Below, piece after piece: positions 45,604 to 54,229 of a stretch of 64,000 nucleotides of DNA (positions are counted from its first letter, which is position 1; each line of letters opens with the position of its first letter). The stretch covers positions 124,001-188,000 of the forward strand of contig CAWDOU010000005.1 of assembly GCA_963804055.1 (NCBI GenBank). The letters run 5' to 3'. The notes beneath the pieces are model-generated. The model worked only from the letters and a program-made list of their open reading frames with translations, did no database searches and was not told where the DNA came from. The translations under genes were made by a program, and so were the position numbers. The DNA is from Bog-473 sp963804055 (lineage in GTDB: Bacteria > Actinomycetota > Acidimicrobiia > Acidimicrobiales > RAAP-2).

Positions 45604-46097
45604 GCGGGGGGTCGCGTCGACGGCAGCCCCAGTTTTCGGTGGTCCCAGCTGACGGTCCGCTCGACGTTGAGCTTCACCGCCACCCGCTTGTGCAGCATGA
45701 CCTCCAGGATGGGCTTGAGCTCCTCCGTGTAGGGCCCGTTGTAGCGCTCGTAGACGCTGATGCCGAGCTGCCAGAGCCGCTCGGGGTCGTCGACGATCTC
45801 CGCCGTCCCGACGAGCTCCACCCCGCGGAGCTCCTCGTAGTAGTCCCCGTCCTCGAACAGGACCGTCAGCCGAGGGTCGCGGCGGAGGTTCTGGACCTTC
45901 TGCGACTTGGCCTTCGTCTCCACGGTGACGCAGCCCTCGAGGAACCCGTACCACATGGCGACCGCGTGAATGGAGCCGTCGGGTGACAGGGAGCACATCG
46001 TCATGTTCCGCCTCTCGGCGAGGAACGCGTCCACCTCGTCGGGCGTCATCTGTATTGCCTTGCGCTGATTCACGCCGTGGCCCATGGCCTCGGTCAT
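45600..46097 (-). CDS. Pyridoxamine 5'-phosphate oxidase-family (PPOX/FDOR) protein
   Basis: A 165-residue split-barrel flavoprotein. It shows an early MTMCSLSPDGSIHAVAMWYGF strand pair, a KSQKVQNLRRDPRLTVLFEDG segment that contacts flavin or F420, and the VELVGTAEIVDDPERLW stretch. In actinobacteria this class often uses F420 or FMN to reduce enones, or binds haem. GGAGG sits 6 nt before ATG 46097. It is translationally coupled to the DUF2505 protein. Confidence 0.82.
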   Translation of the reverse strand: MTEAMGHGVNQRKAIQMTPDEVDAFLAERRNMTMCSLSPDGSIHAVAMWYGFLEGCVTVETKAKSQKVQNLRRDPRLTVLFEDGDYYEELRGVELVGTAEIVDDPERLWQLGISVYERYNGPYTEELKPILEVMLHKRVAVKLNVERTVSWDHRKLGLPSTRPPA

Positions 46098-46513
46098 CCG
46101 GTACCTCCCACTCGTGTGTCAGCGAGCGTAATCCTCTGAACAGGACCGGAGCATTAAGAGTTCATCTTCAGCACACTTGTTGGTTGCAACGGTTTCACGG
46201 CACGTTTACCTCGGCTCCGTAGCGTGAGGACCGATGGCGACCGTGGATCACACAGGCCGGGACATTCGTTCCGCTCCCGGCGGCGGGCGTCAGTGCGGCC
46301 AGGAAGCCCTGGCCGAGGTCATCACGATCCAGCCGCTGCGCTCACACCGCAACGGCCTCTTGGGGTCGCTGGTGACCATGGCGCGGGTATTCGCCTCCCC
46401 GCGTGCTCAGGCGGCGCCGGTGGGAACCACCCCCCATCCACCGTCGTCGCCTGCCCTTCTCCCGTTCAGGCCGCCTCAACTTCCCCACGACGCTGCCTGA
46501 GGCTGACAACAGC
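46098..46513 (+). other. Intergenic region upstream of the OmpR regulator
   Basis: This 415-bp stretch separates the divergent PPOX gene and the OmpR-type regulator. It has a lower-GC patch at about 46130-46210, the likely site of promoters for both directions, and a possible small ORF at 46234-46500. I see no hairpin or repeat of note. Confidence 0.4.
46234..46500 (+). CDS. Possible small protein of unknown function
   Basis: An 88-residue frame with ATG at 46234 and G/C-rich third positions in its central part. The sequence is basic at first, then Pro-rich, with no recognisable domain, signal or membrane segment. The last third overlaps the upstream extension of the OmpR-regulator frame. 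It may be a real small gene or chance open frame. Confidence 0.3.
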   Translation: MATVDHTGRDIRSAPGGGRQCGQEALAEVITIQPLRSHRNGLLGSLVTMARVFASPRAQAAPVGTTPHPPSSPALLPFRPPQLPHDAA

Positions 46514-47260
46514 GTGGCAATCGCGAACGCACCGGCGGTGAGCGGCCGGCCTCCTCTGCCGGGCCCGGCACGGGACAACAGGCCGCTGGTGCTCGTCGTC
46601 GACGACGAGGAGTCCTACCGTCAGGCCTTGGCCTCGGGGCTGACCCGTGAGGGCTTCGCCGTCGAGGCCGCCGGCGACGGCCACGAAGCCCTTCGCCTGT
46701 TCCACCGCGTCCACCCCGACCTGGTCCTGCTCGACGTCATGCTCCCCGACCAGTCCGGCATCGAGATCTGCCAGCAGATGCGGAGCCTCAAGCCGGTGCC
46801 GATCATCATGGTGACGGCGCGCGACTCCGAGGTCGACATTGTGCTCGGGCTCGAGCTCGGCGCCAGCGACTACGTCGCCAAGCCCTTCCGGCTGCGCGAG
46901 CTCGTCGCCCGCATGCGGGCCGTGCTGCGGCGGGGCGTCGCCGTGGCCGAGCACCACGAAGAGGTACTCGCTGTGGGCCCCGTGCGCCTCGACGCCGGCC
47001 GGCGCGAGGTGACGGTCGACGACGTCCCCGTCGAGCTCTCGCGGAAGGAATTCGACCTTCTCGCCCTCCTCATGTCCCACAGCGGGCAGGTCGTGACCCG
47101 GGACTGGTGCATCGACCGGCTCTGGTGGGACCAGGAGCTGACCGACACCCGCACGCTCGACACCCACATCAAGCGGCTGCGCCGGAAGGTCGAACCCGAC
47201 CCGGCCAACCCCCGCCACCTGGTCACGGTCCGGGGGGTCGGCTTCCGCTTCGAGGGGTAG
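46514..47260 (+). CDS. OmpR/PhoB family response regulator
   Basis: A regulator of about 248 residues. The receiver starts VLVVDDEESYR, with the phosphoacceptor Asp in LVLLDVMLPDQSG and the switch Lys in YVAKPF. The winged-helix DNA-binding domain ends TVRGVGFRFEG, typical of OmpR/PhoB/RegX3. GTG 46514 gives a 24-residue lead; the frame is open to an earlier ATG at 46403. No cognate kinase lies beside it, so it is an orphan within this window. Confidence 0.88.
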   Translation: MAIANAPAVSGRPPLPGPARDNRPLVLVVDDEESYRQALASGLTREGFAVEAAGDGHEALRLFHRVHPDLVLLDVMLPDQSGIEICQQMRSLKPVPIIMVTARDSEVDIVLGLELGASDYVAKPFRLRELVARMRAVLRRGVAVAEHHEEVLAVGPVRLDAGRREVTVDDVPVELSRKEFDLLALLMSHSGQVVTRDWCIDRLWWDQELTDTRTLDTHIKRLRRKVEPDPANPRHLVTVRGVGFRFEG

Positions 47261-47297
47261 CCGGGCACGACTCGGCCGTCCGCCCTACATTGAGCGG

Positions 47298-47756
47298 ATG
47301 GACAAAGGCGACGTCGTTCCCGACTTCACGCTCCCCGACCAGACCGGAGCGCCCAGGACGTTGAGCGGGTTCCTCGCCAACGGCCCGGTGGTGCTCTTCT
47401 TCTATCCCGCCGCCATGACGTACGGCTGCACCAAGGAGAGCTGCCACTTCCGGGACATGGCGGGAGAGTTCGCCGCCGTGGGTGCCCAACCGGTCGGCAT
47501 CAGCGCCGATGCGGTCGACAAGCAGAAGCAGTTCGACGAGAAGGAGTCGCTCGGCTTCCCACTCCTGTCCGATCCCGACCGGGTCGTCGCTGCGCAGATG
47601 GGTGCGAAGCGCTCTGTCAGCTTCCTCAAGGTCAAGCGGATCACCTTCGTCATCGACACCGATCGCACGGTCCTCGACGTCATCCACTCGGAGGTCTCCA
47701 TGGGTGCGCACGCGGACAAGGCGCTCGCCCTCCTGAAGGCGCGGCACGCTGCCTGA
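47298..47756 (+). CDS. Peroxiredoxin, Bcp/PrxQ type
   Basis: A 152-residue thiol peroxidase. The peroxidatic Cys44 and resolving Cys49 form the CxxxxC arrangement of atypical two-Cys PrxQ enzymes (YGCTKESCHF). The usual PxxxTPxCT is changed here to PAAMTYGCT, which keeps the Pro and Thr. It reduces hydroperoxides with thioredoxin in the cytoplasm. The end of the gene overlaps the start of the following SDR gene by 8 bp. Confidence 0.9.
   Translation: MDKGDVVPDFTLPDQTGAPRTLSGFLANGPVVLFFYPAAMTYGCTKESCHFRDMAGEFAAVGAQPVGISADAVDKQKQFDEKESLGFPLLSDPDRVVAAQMGAKRSVSFLKVKRITFVIDTDRTVLDVIHSEVSMGAHADKALALLKARHAA
47735..47739 (+). promoter_or_regulatory. Shine-Dalgarno supporting a CTG start at 47749
   Basis: GAAGG lies 9 nt upstream of CTG 47749. 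The SDR frame has an in-frame TGA at 47734-47736 and no ATG, GTG or TTG before the conserved TGAASGIG motif, so CTG is the only start that yields a complete cofactor site. Confidence 0.6.
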
Positions 47757-48570
47757 GCGCACGGTCGTCATCACCGGCGCCGCGTCCGGCATCGGTGCCG
47801 CCACCGTCTCGCGGCTCGACGCCGCGGGCTGGGACGTGATCGGCATCGACAAGGACGAGTCGGACATCGTGGCCGACCTCGCCACTCCCGCCGGGCGCCG
47901 TGACGCCGTCGAACAGGCCGCCGAGCGCTCCGACGGTGCGCTCACCGGCATCGTCACCTGTGCCGGGCTGGCCGGCCTCCCGGGCCGCGCCGGGTCTCTG
48001 CTCGCCGCCGTGAACTACTTCGGAACGGTGGACCTGCTGGAGGGGCTCCGCCCGCTCCTCTCGAGCGGCGGTGCCGCCGTGGCCATCAGCTCGAACTCGA
48101 CCACCGTGCAGCCCGCCATTCCCGCCGACCTCGTCGATGCCTGCCTGCGCCACGACGAGGAGCTGAGCGCGCGAATCGCCGACGCCCGCGGCTCCCTGGT
48201 GGCGTACCCCGCCACCAAGCTCGCCGTGGCCCACTGGGTGCGACGCAACGCCACGGGGCCTGCGTGGGCGGGCGCCGGAATCAGGCTCAACGCCATCGCG
48301 CCGGGCATGATCGACACACCCATGGTGGCCGGCATGCGGGCCGACGCCGAGGCCGGGCCCATGCTCGACCTGTTGCCCATCCCGGTGGGACGGCCGGGCC
48401 GGCCCGAGGAGATCGCGGCCCTCGTGGAATTCCTCCTCGGACCGGACGGCACCTTCTTCTGCGGATCGGTGGTCTTCTGCGACGGCGGCAGCGACGCGCT
48501 CCTGCGCACCGATGACTGGCCCGCAGCCTGGGACATCTCCGTCCGCGACCTCGGCCAACAACTCTCCTGA
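47749..48570 (+). CDS. Short-chain dehydrogenase/reductase, probable CTG start
   Basis: A 273-residue SDR. The complete N-terminus PERTVVITGAASGIGAATV, with the TGxxxGIG cofactor motif, is encoded upstream of the first standard start (GTG 47836), which would delete the motif and disable the enzyme. The catalytic Ser lies in AISSNSTT and the Tyr/Lys pair in YPATKLAV; the region MIDTPM and the C-terminal FCGSVVFCDGG are typical. CTG 47749, with GAAGG 9 nt upstream, is therefore the likely start. Architecture resembles hydroxysteroid-dehydrogenase-like SDRs. The substrate is unknown. Confidence 0.83.
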   Translation: MPERTVVITGAASGIGAATVSRLDAAGWDVIGIDKDESDIVADLATPAGRRDAVEQAAERSDGALTGIVTCAGLAGLPGRAGSLLAAVNYFGTVDLLEGLRPLLSSGGAAVAISSNSTTVQPAIPADLVDACLRHDEELSARIADARGSLVAYPATKLAVAHWVRRNATGPAWAGAGIRLNAIAPGMIDTPMVAGMRADAEAGPMLDLLPIPVGRPGRPEEIAALVEFLLGPDGTFFCGSVVFCDGGSDALLRTDDWPAAWDISVRDLGQQLS

Positions 48571-48611
48571 GCACGTCGCGTCCCCGCCGGCGCCGACCGT
48601 AGGCTGGCGCC

Positions 48612-49856
48612 ATGCCGGGTCGGATCCTGGTGGACACCACCCCGCTGCGGGAGAGCCGCGACTTCCGCCTGCTCTTCATCGGTCAGCTGATCTCGGTCAT
48701 CGGGTCGCAGCTGACGGTCGTTGCCATCCCGTTCCAGGTGTACTCCATGACGCACTCCACGCTGCAGGTGGGGGCGATCAGCCTGGCGCAGCTCTTCCCT
48801 TTCCTCGCCGGCGCCCTCTCGGCGGGCCCCATCGGCGACAGCCACGACAAGCGCCGCATCATGGTGTGGACGGCCGTGGCCCTGACGCTCACCAGCGGCG
48901 CCATGGCCGTCAACGCCGCCGTGTCCCACCCGTCGCTTGCCGTGCTCTACGTCGTCAGCGCAGTGGCGGCCGGCTTCACGGGATTCTCCAGCACCGCCCG
49001 CATGGCGGCGGTGCCCGGCATGGTCGAGCGCCGGCATATACCGGCCGCTGCAGCCATGACGCAGATCGTGTTCCAGGTGGGCGTCATCGTCGGACCCGCG
49101 CTCTCCGGTCTCCTGCTCGGCATCGGCCTGCCGCTCGTCTACGGGCTCGATGCGGCCTCCTTCGTGGTGGCCGTCGTCACCTCGGCGATGTTGGCGCCCA
49201 TTCCCGCCGCCGGGCACGCCGCCGGCCTGTCGCCCTGGCAATCCACCAAGGAGGGGCTGCGCTACCTGCGGACGCGCCAGACCCTGCAGGGCGTCTACCT
49301 CATCGACATCAACGCCATGGTCTTCGGCATGCCCCGGGCGCTCTTCCCCGCCATGGCCGGCGCCGTGTTCGGCGGGGGCACCATCACCCTCGGTTTCCTC
49401 TATGCCGCGCCCGGCGTCGGCGCATTGGTCGGCGCCGTCACGACCGGTTGGGTCGCCAACGTGCGCCGGCAGGGTTGGGCGGTGATCGTGGCCGTCTCGG
49501 TGTGGGGCGCGGCCATCGCGCTGTTCGGGCTCACGGACACGCTCTGGGTCGCCCTGGCCCTGCTGGCAGTGGCTGGATGGGCCGATGTGATCTCCGCCGT
49601 CTTGCGCAACACCATCCTCCAGAGCTCCATCCCGGAGCGCTTCCGCAGCCGCATGTCCTCCATCCAGATGGCCGTCGTGCAGGGAGGCCCGCGCCTGGGC
49701 GACATGGAGTCCGGCACCGTGGCGACGCTGACCAGCATCGAGTTCTCCGTCGTGTCGGGCGGCCTGGCCTGCATCGTCGGCGCCGCCGTCATCGGCGGGC
49801 TGCTGCCCGTCTTCCGGCGGCACGTCGCCGGTGAGATCGACGACGTCCCCGTATGA
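48612..49856 (+). CDS. MFS transporter (EntS-like)
   Basis: A 414-residue twelve-helix major facilitator. The loop 2-3 motif reads GPIGDSHDKRRIMV, and the protein has the EntS/MdfA-like N-terminus RLLFIGQLISVIGSQLTVVAIPFQVY. Such proteins export siderophores or drugs. The gene stands between the SDR and PIG-L genes on the same strand with short gaps of 41 and 7 nt. The substrate cannot be predicted. Confidence 0.88.
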   Translation: MPGRILVDTTPLRESRDFRLLFIGQLISVIGSQLTVVAIPFQVYSMTHSTLQVGAISLAQLFPFLAGALSAGPIGDSHDKRRIMVWTAVALTLTSGAMAVNAAVSHPSLAVLYVVSAVAAGFTGFSSTARMAAVPGMVERRHIPAAAAMTQIVFQVGVIVGPALSGLLLGIGLPLVYGLDAASFVVAVVTSAMLAPIPAAGHAAGLSPWQSTKEGLRYLRTRQTLQGVYLIDINAMVFGMPRALFPAMAGAVFGGGTITLGFLYAAPGVGALVGAVTTGWVANVRRQGWAVIVAVSVWGAAIALFGLTDTLWVALALLAVAGWADVISAVLRNTILQSSIPERFRSRMSSIQMAVVQGGPRLGDMESGTVATLTSIEFSVVSGGLACIVGAAVIGGLLPVFRRHVAGEIDDVPV

Positions 49857-49863
49857 TCCGGGC

Positions 49864-50635
49864 ATGAGCACCACGTTCGCCGAGCCGACCTGGGGTGAGG
49901 TCGACCCCGCCACCCTCTCCCGCATCCTCGTCGTCTCGCCCCATTTCGACGACGCGGCCATGGGAGCCGGGCACCTCATCGCCAGCTACGACGACACGAC
50001 GGTCGTCACGGTGCTTGGCGGGGAGCCACCGGCGTACCCCGACGAGCCCTCCGAGTGGGACGCGCTGGGCGGTTTCGTGGCCGGCGACGACGTGGTCGCT
50101 GTCCGACGCCAGGAGGACGCCGCGGCCATGGCTGTGCTCGAATCGGGCTACGAGTGGCTCGAGTTCGCCGACCACCAGTACCTGGCCCCACCGGATCGGC
50201 CCACACCTTCCGATGTGGCGCCGGTCCTCGCCGTCACCATCGCGGAGTTCGATCCCACCGCCGTCTTCTTCCCCATGGGTCTGGGCAATCCGGACCACGT
50301 GATGGTGCACGACGCCTGCCTCCTGGTGCGCCAGGAGCAACCCGAACGCGAGTGGTTCTGCTACGAGGATCACGGGTACAAACACATCCCCGGCCTGTTG
50401 GCCTGGCGCGTCGCGAAGCTCTTGCGCTCGCAGCCGTGGCCGACGCCCGCCATCGTTCCGCACGAGCCCGACGAGGAGCGCAAGCGCCGCGCCATCTGGT
50501 GCTACACGTCACAGATCGCGCCGCTCGAGCAGGACCATGCGCTCAGCGCGCGCGATGGAAGGGCGCGTCCCCGAGCAGTTCTGGCGGTTGGCTCCCCCGC
50601 CGTCGGGGTGGGAAGGGCTGGCCGACTTCATCTGA
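49864..50635 (+). CDS. PIG-L/LmbE family deacetylase, one apparent frameshift near the 3' end
   Basis: A zinc-dependent N-acetylglucosaminyl deacetylase-like protein, related to mycothiol and lincomycin enzymes. The metal motif is SPHFDDAAMGAGH (normally PHPDDE; here the Glu is replaced by Ala-Ala), and the downstream PMGLGNPDHVMVHDA supplies the third His. The frame continues to 51030 with unlikely Arg/Pro-rich sequence. A one-base change at 50548-50554 restores an ending EGRVPEQFWRLAPPPSGWEGLADFI with TGA 50633-50635, which looks like a native C-terminus. The listed end assumes that change. Confidence 0.8.
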
Positions 50636-50648
50636 GGCCGGGCGCGCC

Positions 50649-50680
50649 ACGGCCCGCCCGGGGGGAGTCGGGCGGGCCGT
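50649..50680. terminator. Perfect 12-bp hairpin between convergent genes
   Basis: ACGGCCCGCCCG pairs perfectly with CGGGCGGGCCGT across an 8-nt G-rich loop. It lies 14 nt after the corrected PIG-L stop and 178 bp before the convergent permease stop. Its placement also supports the corrected PIG-L end rather than the longer frame. Confidence 0.65.
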
Positions 50681-50858
50681 CCACGGAACCTGGGGTGCCG
50701 TTGCTGCGCTGTCCGGCGGTCAGATCGCCGGTGCTGGAGGGACCGGCGGACCTGACCCCGCCGATAGTGCTCTCCCGCGAGCCCGAGAACAAGGGCGTGG
50801 GCCAGAGTTCACACGGCGGAAACCCAGCCCGCCGTGGTGGGGCGTCCCGCCGTCCCGA

Positions 50859-52337
50859 TCAGGCCATGGCCGGTTGGGGCGCCATCTCGCCGATCTCCAC
50901 GCTTTCCTCGGCCATGAGCTCCGGCGCCCGCTCCAGGTCGACCTCAATGTCCGCCAGGATCCCGGGTCGCCGGCGGTTGACGATGAACAACCAGGTGGCG
51001 CCCACCGCCATCCACCCCAAGAAGATGTAGGGGAACAGGTTCACCGGGTACGGAGGCCGCGGGTAGAAGCTCCCGATGGTGGGCACCAGGAGGCAGAGCA
51101 CGGCCACGACCACCATGACGACGTGGTGACGCCGGAGTTCACCGATCTTCCTCAGGTACATCGGTGCCGCCAGCGTGATGAGGTAGTAGGCGAGGAGGAA
51201 CCCGAAGGCCGCCAGGGTGCCGGCGTCGCCGAAGGCCGTCAGCGGATTGGTCCAGATCATCAGGGCCGAGGGGAACACGAAGATCATGGCGATATAGACG
51301 GTCACGGCCACGTGCGGGGTCCGGTTGGTGGCATGGGCCTTGCCGAGATGGCCCGAGAAGATGCCGTGACGTGCCATGGGGTACATGATCCGTGCGCCTG
51401 CGTTCAGGCACGAGAGTGAGAGCGAGAAGAAGCTGGCCATCGCCCCGATGGAGATCGGGATCTTGAACCAGCTGACGTTGTAGGCCGCCGCGAGGTAGTT
51501 GAGCGGAGCGGACGCCCAGTCGGCTCCGTGATTGCTCGTGCCGCCGACCTCGACATAGGCCATGAAGACCATGAAGAGCCCGGTGATGAGCAGGCTGGCC
51601 GTGACCGCCTTCGGCACGGTGCGCTTGGCATCCTTCGCCTCGCCACCGAGGGCCGTGGCGCTCTCGAAGCCGACCAGGGAGAAGATGCAGGCCACGACGG
51701 CCAGGCCCATGCCGTGCAGGCCGACACCGTTGAGCGAGAGCTGGCTCGTGTTGACGCTGAAGCCGTGCTTGAAGAGGATGACGAAGGCCAGGGCGAGGAT
51801 GCATGCGACCGACGCACCTTCCAGGACGAGGGTCAGGATGGACGAGACCCGGATGTCCTTGTAGGCGATGACCCAGCACAACACGGCGCTGAGGGCGAAG
51901 AAGACGATCGGGTGAATCGATCCGTGATAGCCGAGGGCGGAGAGGAGCTGGGCGCTGAAGACGGCGAACCCGCACATGCCCGCCACGGCAATGAAGAAGT
52001 ACGACCAGATCAAGGTCCACCCGGAGAGCACCCCGGTCCGTGGTCCGAGTCCCCGGCCCGTGTAGGCGTACATGGAGCCCGCCGAGGCCGAGCGCTTGGC
52101 GAACTGGTTCAGGCAGAACACCACGGTGAGGAGCATCACGGTCGCGAAGGCATAGGCCAACCACGTCCCCGCTCCCGCACTGGCGAACGCCAGCGGAATG
52201 ATCAGCACAGCGGTCATGGTGGGCGAGATCGCCGCCACGCCCTGCGCGAAGAGTGCCCAGAATCCAAGCGCATTGGTCTTCAGGCCCATCATCTTCTTGA
52301 CTGCTGCGGTCGATGCGACCTCGGGTTGTGTCGTCAT
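50859..52337 (-). CDS. APC superfamily amino acid permease
   Basis: A 492-residue permease with about twelve helices. The N-terminal helix 1 region ALGFWALFAQGVAAISPTMT and the helix 6 region VACIFSLVGFESATALGGEAKDAKRTVPKA are signature segments of the APC family. The C-terminus is a short acidic tail. It is preceded by GAGGAG about 11 nt from the ATG. It lies downstream of an M24 peptidase gene and an XRE-cupin regulator gene on the same strand, suggesting uptake of an amino acid or amine followed by hydrolysis. Confidence 0.9.
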   Translation of the reverse strand: MTTQPEVASTAAVKKMMGLKTNALGFWALFAQGVAAISPTMTAVLIIPLAFASAGAGTWLAYAFATVMLLTVVFCLNQFAKRSASAGSMYAYTGRGLGPRTGVLSGWTLIWSYFFIAVAGMCGFAVFSAQLLSALGYHGSIHPIVFFALSAVLCWVIAYKDIRVSSILTLVLEGASVACILALAFVILFKHGFSVNTSQLSLNGVGLHGMGLAVVACIFSLVGFESATALGGEAKDAKRTVPKAVTASLLITGLFMVFMAYVEVGGTSNHGADWASAPLNYLAAAYNVSWFKIPISIGAMASFFSLSLSCLNAGARIMYPMARHGIFSGHLGKAHATNRTPHVAVTVYIAMIFVFPSALMIWTNPLTAFGDAGTLAAFGFLLAYYLITLAAPMYLRKIGELRRHHVVMVVVAVLCLLVPTIGSFYPRPPYPVNLFPYIFLGWMAVGATWLFIVNRRRPGILADIEVDLERAPELMAEESVEIGEMAPQPAMA

Positions 52338-52428
52338 TGAATCGGTGCTCCTCTGTCTGGCCCCCACTGCTCTGGCGTGTCGGAACTCGGTGTGGCGCTG
52401 GCCGGCGAGGTGACCAGTGGGACGAGAG

Positions 52429-53112
52429 CTATTCGGGGAAGGACTGGTCCTCGAGCAAGAGGTCCTCGTAGAACGCGCCGAACGACCCGTCCGGGTGGGC
52501 GATGGCGATCTCGAGCACCCACAGGTTCGGGTTCGGCCGGAAGTCGACCTCGGCCAGAGGGCCGTCGTAGTGAGCAGAGTGCGGGAAGTCGGACAGGCGG
52601 TGCCCCGACAGGTCCATGTTGAGCTTCCAGCCGTACCCCGCCGCCACCTCCGTGGCCCCGTCGTAGAGCTCCTTGCCCGTGCGGCCGGTGGTGAACCACG
52701 TCTCGCGCACCTCGTCCCAGATCTGCCGGACCTCCTTCTTGGCCCGCAGGTGTTCCGGATTCGACCCGAGGACGAATGTGTCGCCGGCGTCGCCCTCGGT
52801 GCCGCGATAGATCGGGCCGATGTCGACGAAGAAGATGTCATTTTCCCCGAGGACGATGCCGGGCTCCGACTTTTCCATGAAGTCCTTCGTCGTGTTGGGC
52901 CCGCACCGGACAATGATGTGGTGCCAGCCGCGGCGCATCTCCATCTCCTTGAGGGTCTCGCGTGCAATGGCCTTTGCTTCTTCCTCCGCCATGCCCGGCC
53001 GGATCTGGTCGGCGATCAGGTGGACGGCCCGGCGGGTGCGCGCCCGCACGTCCATGAGGCTCTCGAGCGCGAACTTCTCGCCGGTGCCTTCGAGGTCGGT
53101 CAGCATTGTCAT
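52429..53112 (-). CDS. M24 family metallopeptidase-like protein
   Basis: A 227-residue pita-bread-fold protein related to methionine aminopeptidase and Xaa-Pro or creatine hydrolases. The metal-ligand region shows FFVDIGPIYRGTEGDAGDTFVLG (two Asp ligands) and a later SGHRLSDFPHSAH; the closing EIAIAHPDGSFGAFYEDLLL holds an acidic ligand. It lacks the N-terminal domain of prolidases. GAGGAG precedes ATG 53112; the longer frame to 53334 is a shadow. It starts 11 nt after the XRE-cupin gene stop, so they are one transcript. Confidence 0.83.
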   Translation of the reverse strand: MTMLTDLEGTGEKFALESLMDVRARTRRAVHLIADQIRPGMAEEEAKAIARETLKEMEMRRGWHHIIVRCGPNTTKDFMEKSEPGIVLGENDIFFVDIGPIYRGTEGDAGDTFVLGSNPEHLRAKKEVRQIWDEVRETWFTTGRTGKELYDGATEVAAGYGWKLNMDLSGHRLSDFPHSAHYDGPLAEVDFRPNPNLWVLEIAIAHPDGSFGAFYEDLLLEDQSFPE

Positions 53113-53123
53113 GGGTGGTCTCC

Positions 53124-53723
53124 TCAGTGGTCGCTGATGGATGCGCTGAACAAGGGATGGTGGCGGAATTCGTTGCGCACTTCGGCCGCCACGACCAGCA
53201 CCTCGACGGTGCCCCGCTCGGATCCGAGCCGGTGCGGGCGATTGGCGTCGAAGTGTGCGGTGCTTCCGGCGGTCAGGATGTGGACCTGGCCGTCGAATTC
53301 CAGCCGCAGTTGCCCGGCGACGACGTAGATCCACTCCTCGCCACGGTGGCGGGCCGGCTCGGGTGGCTCGCGGTCGGCATCGATGCGGATCTGCAGTGCC
53401 TCCAGAGTGGTGGAACCGGGGAAGCCGCTGCAGGGGGCGATGGCGATGCCATTGGCCTCGATCGTCGGCGCCTGCGGCGGAGAGACGGCAATGGCCGGGA
53501 GGCCCCGGCGCTCCCCGAGCAATGTGCTCATGGACACCCCGAGCGCGCGCGACAACGAGATCAGCGCTGCCACGGAGGGCTGGCGGTCGCCGGACTCGAG
53601 CCGGGACAGGTGCGCGGTCGAGAGTTCCGCCCGATGCGCGAGCTGCTCCAGCGTCAGGCCGGCCCGCGCCCGTTCGTCGCGCAGGCTCTCGGCCAGTGAC
53701 GAGAGGGCTTCGTCGAGCTCCAT
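53124..53723 (-). CDS. XRE family regulator with C-terminal cupin
   Basis: A 199-residue regulator of the PuuR type. The N-terminal helix-turn-helix is LTLEQLAHRAELSTAHLSRLESGDRQPS; the C-terminal cupin (about 105-190) has the RHRGEEWIYVVAGQLRLEF barrel motif with His and Glu positioned for ligand or metal binding. It is the first gene of a group with the M24 peptidase and the APC permease and probably controls them in response to their substrate. Confidence 0.92.
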   Translation of the reverse strand: MELDEALSSLAESLRDERARAGLTLEQLAHRAELSTAHLSRLESGDRQPSVAALISLSRALGVSMSTLLGERRGLPAIAVSPPQAPTIEANGIAIAPCSGFPGSTTLEALQIRIDADREPPEPARHRGEEWIYVVAGQLRLEFDGQVHILTAGSTAHFDANRPHRLGSERGTVEVLVVAAEVRNEFRHHPLFSASISDH

Positions 53724-54229
53724 ACCGGGAGTCTGCGGTGGAGTTGCCTTAGAGGCAAGAGACGTTGCCAGAGTTCACGATTGAGAAATACGCGCGTAAC
53801 CGTGCCGAGATCCAGCCCTGCCCGGAGCCGCCTGCGCCGCCCCGACCAGGACGGCGAAGCGGTCGAAGACCAGGTCACGCCCAGACGACCAGGGCCGAGT
53901 GCGGGCGCGTCGCTTCCCGCTCCCTCGGCAACTCCACCGTGGACCAGCCGACCTCCGCCTGCCGGGTGGCGAACGCATCGTCCGAGCAGGGCGTCATCGG
54001 GCCGCCCATCACAACCACGCCTCCCTAACCCGACGTGTCGGGGATGAGGCACTGGCGCACGGCGTGGGCGGACGAGGGGCTGGGCGAGGGTGGCCGCGTC
54101 CGGCCCTCCCTTCAGGAATCAGCCGGCATTGCCGACAGGGGTGCGGGCCGCCCGGAGGGCCAAAACCAGGTCTGGTGCGTTAACATTGCCGAAACGCAAG
54201 CCAGTCCCCGGGCACCCGAGGTGCAGCGC
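53724..54229. other. Intergenic region with a decayed or frameshifted small ORF
   Basis: About 505 bp between the XRE-cupin regulator and the universal stress protein genes. It contains the remnant minus-strand ORF listed separately (53775-54009) and a lower-GC stretch near 53750-53800 that could carry the regulator promoter. An in-frame extension upstream of the stress-protein ATG lacks convincing coding features. Confidence 0.45.
53775..54009 (-). pseudogene. Possible small gene broken by a frameshift
   Basis: ATG 54009 on the minus strand, with GGGAGG about 9 nt upstream, opens 44 codons with very strong G/C at third positions, ending at TGA 53875-53877. Immediately before that stop the next frame continues with similarly biased codons reading GRDLVFDRFAVLVGAAQAA and stops at 53775. 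A single-base change at about 53880 would join them into a protein of about 78 residues. I recognise no domain. Confidence 0.3.

Noticed and set aside
48015..49979. A 654-residue minus-strand open frame opposite the SDR and MFS genes
   Set aside because: Low-complexity Asp/Gly/His/Arg composition with no motif; the sense genes are unambiguous.
50859..52967. A 210-residue N-terminal extension of the APC permease
   Set aside because: The extension is antisense-free but out of frame with the M24 peptidase gene, has Ser/Arg-rich composition, and a good Shine-Dalgarno supports ATG 52337.
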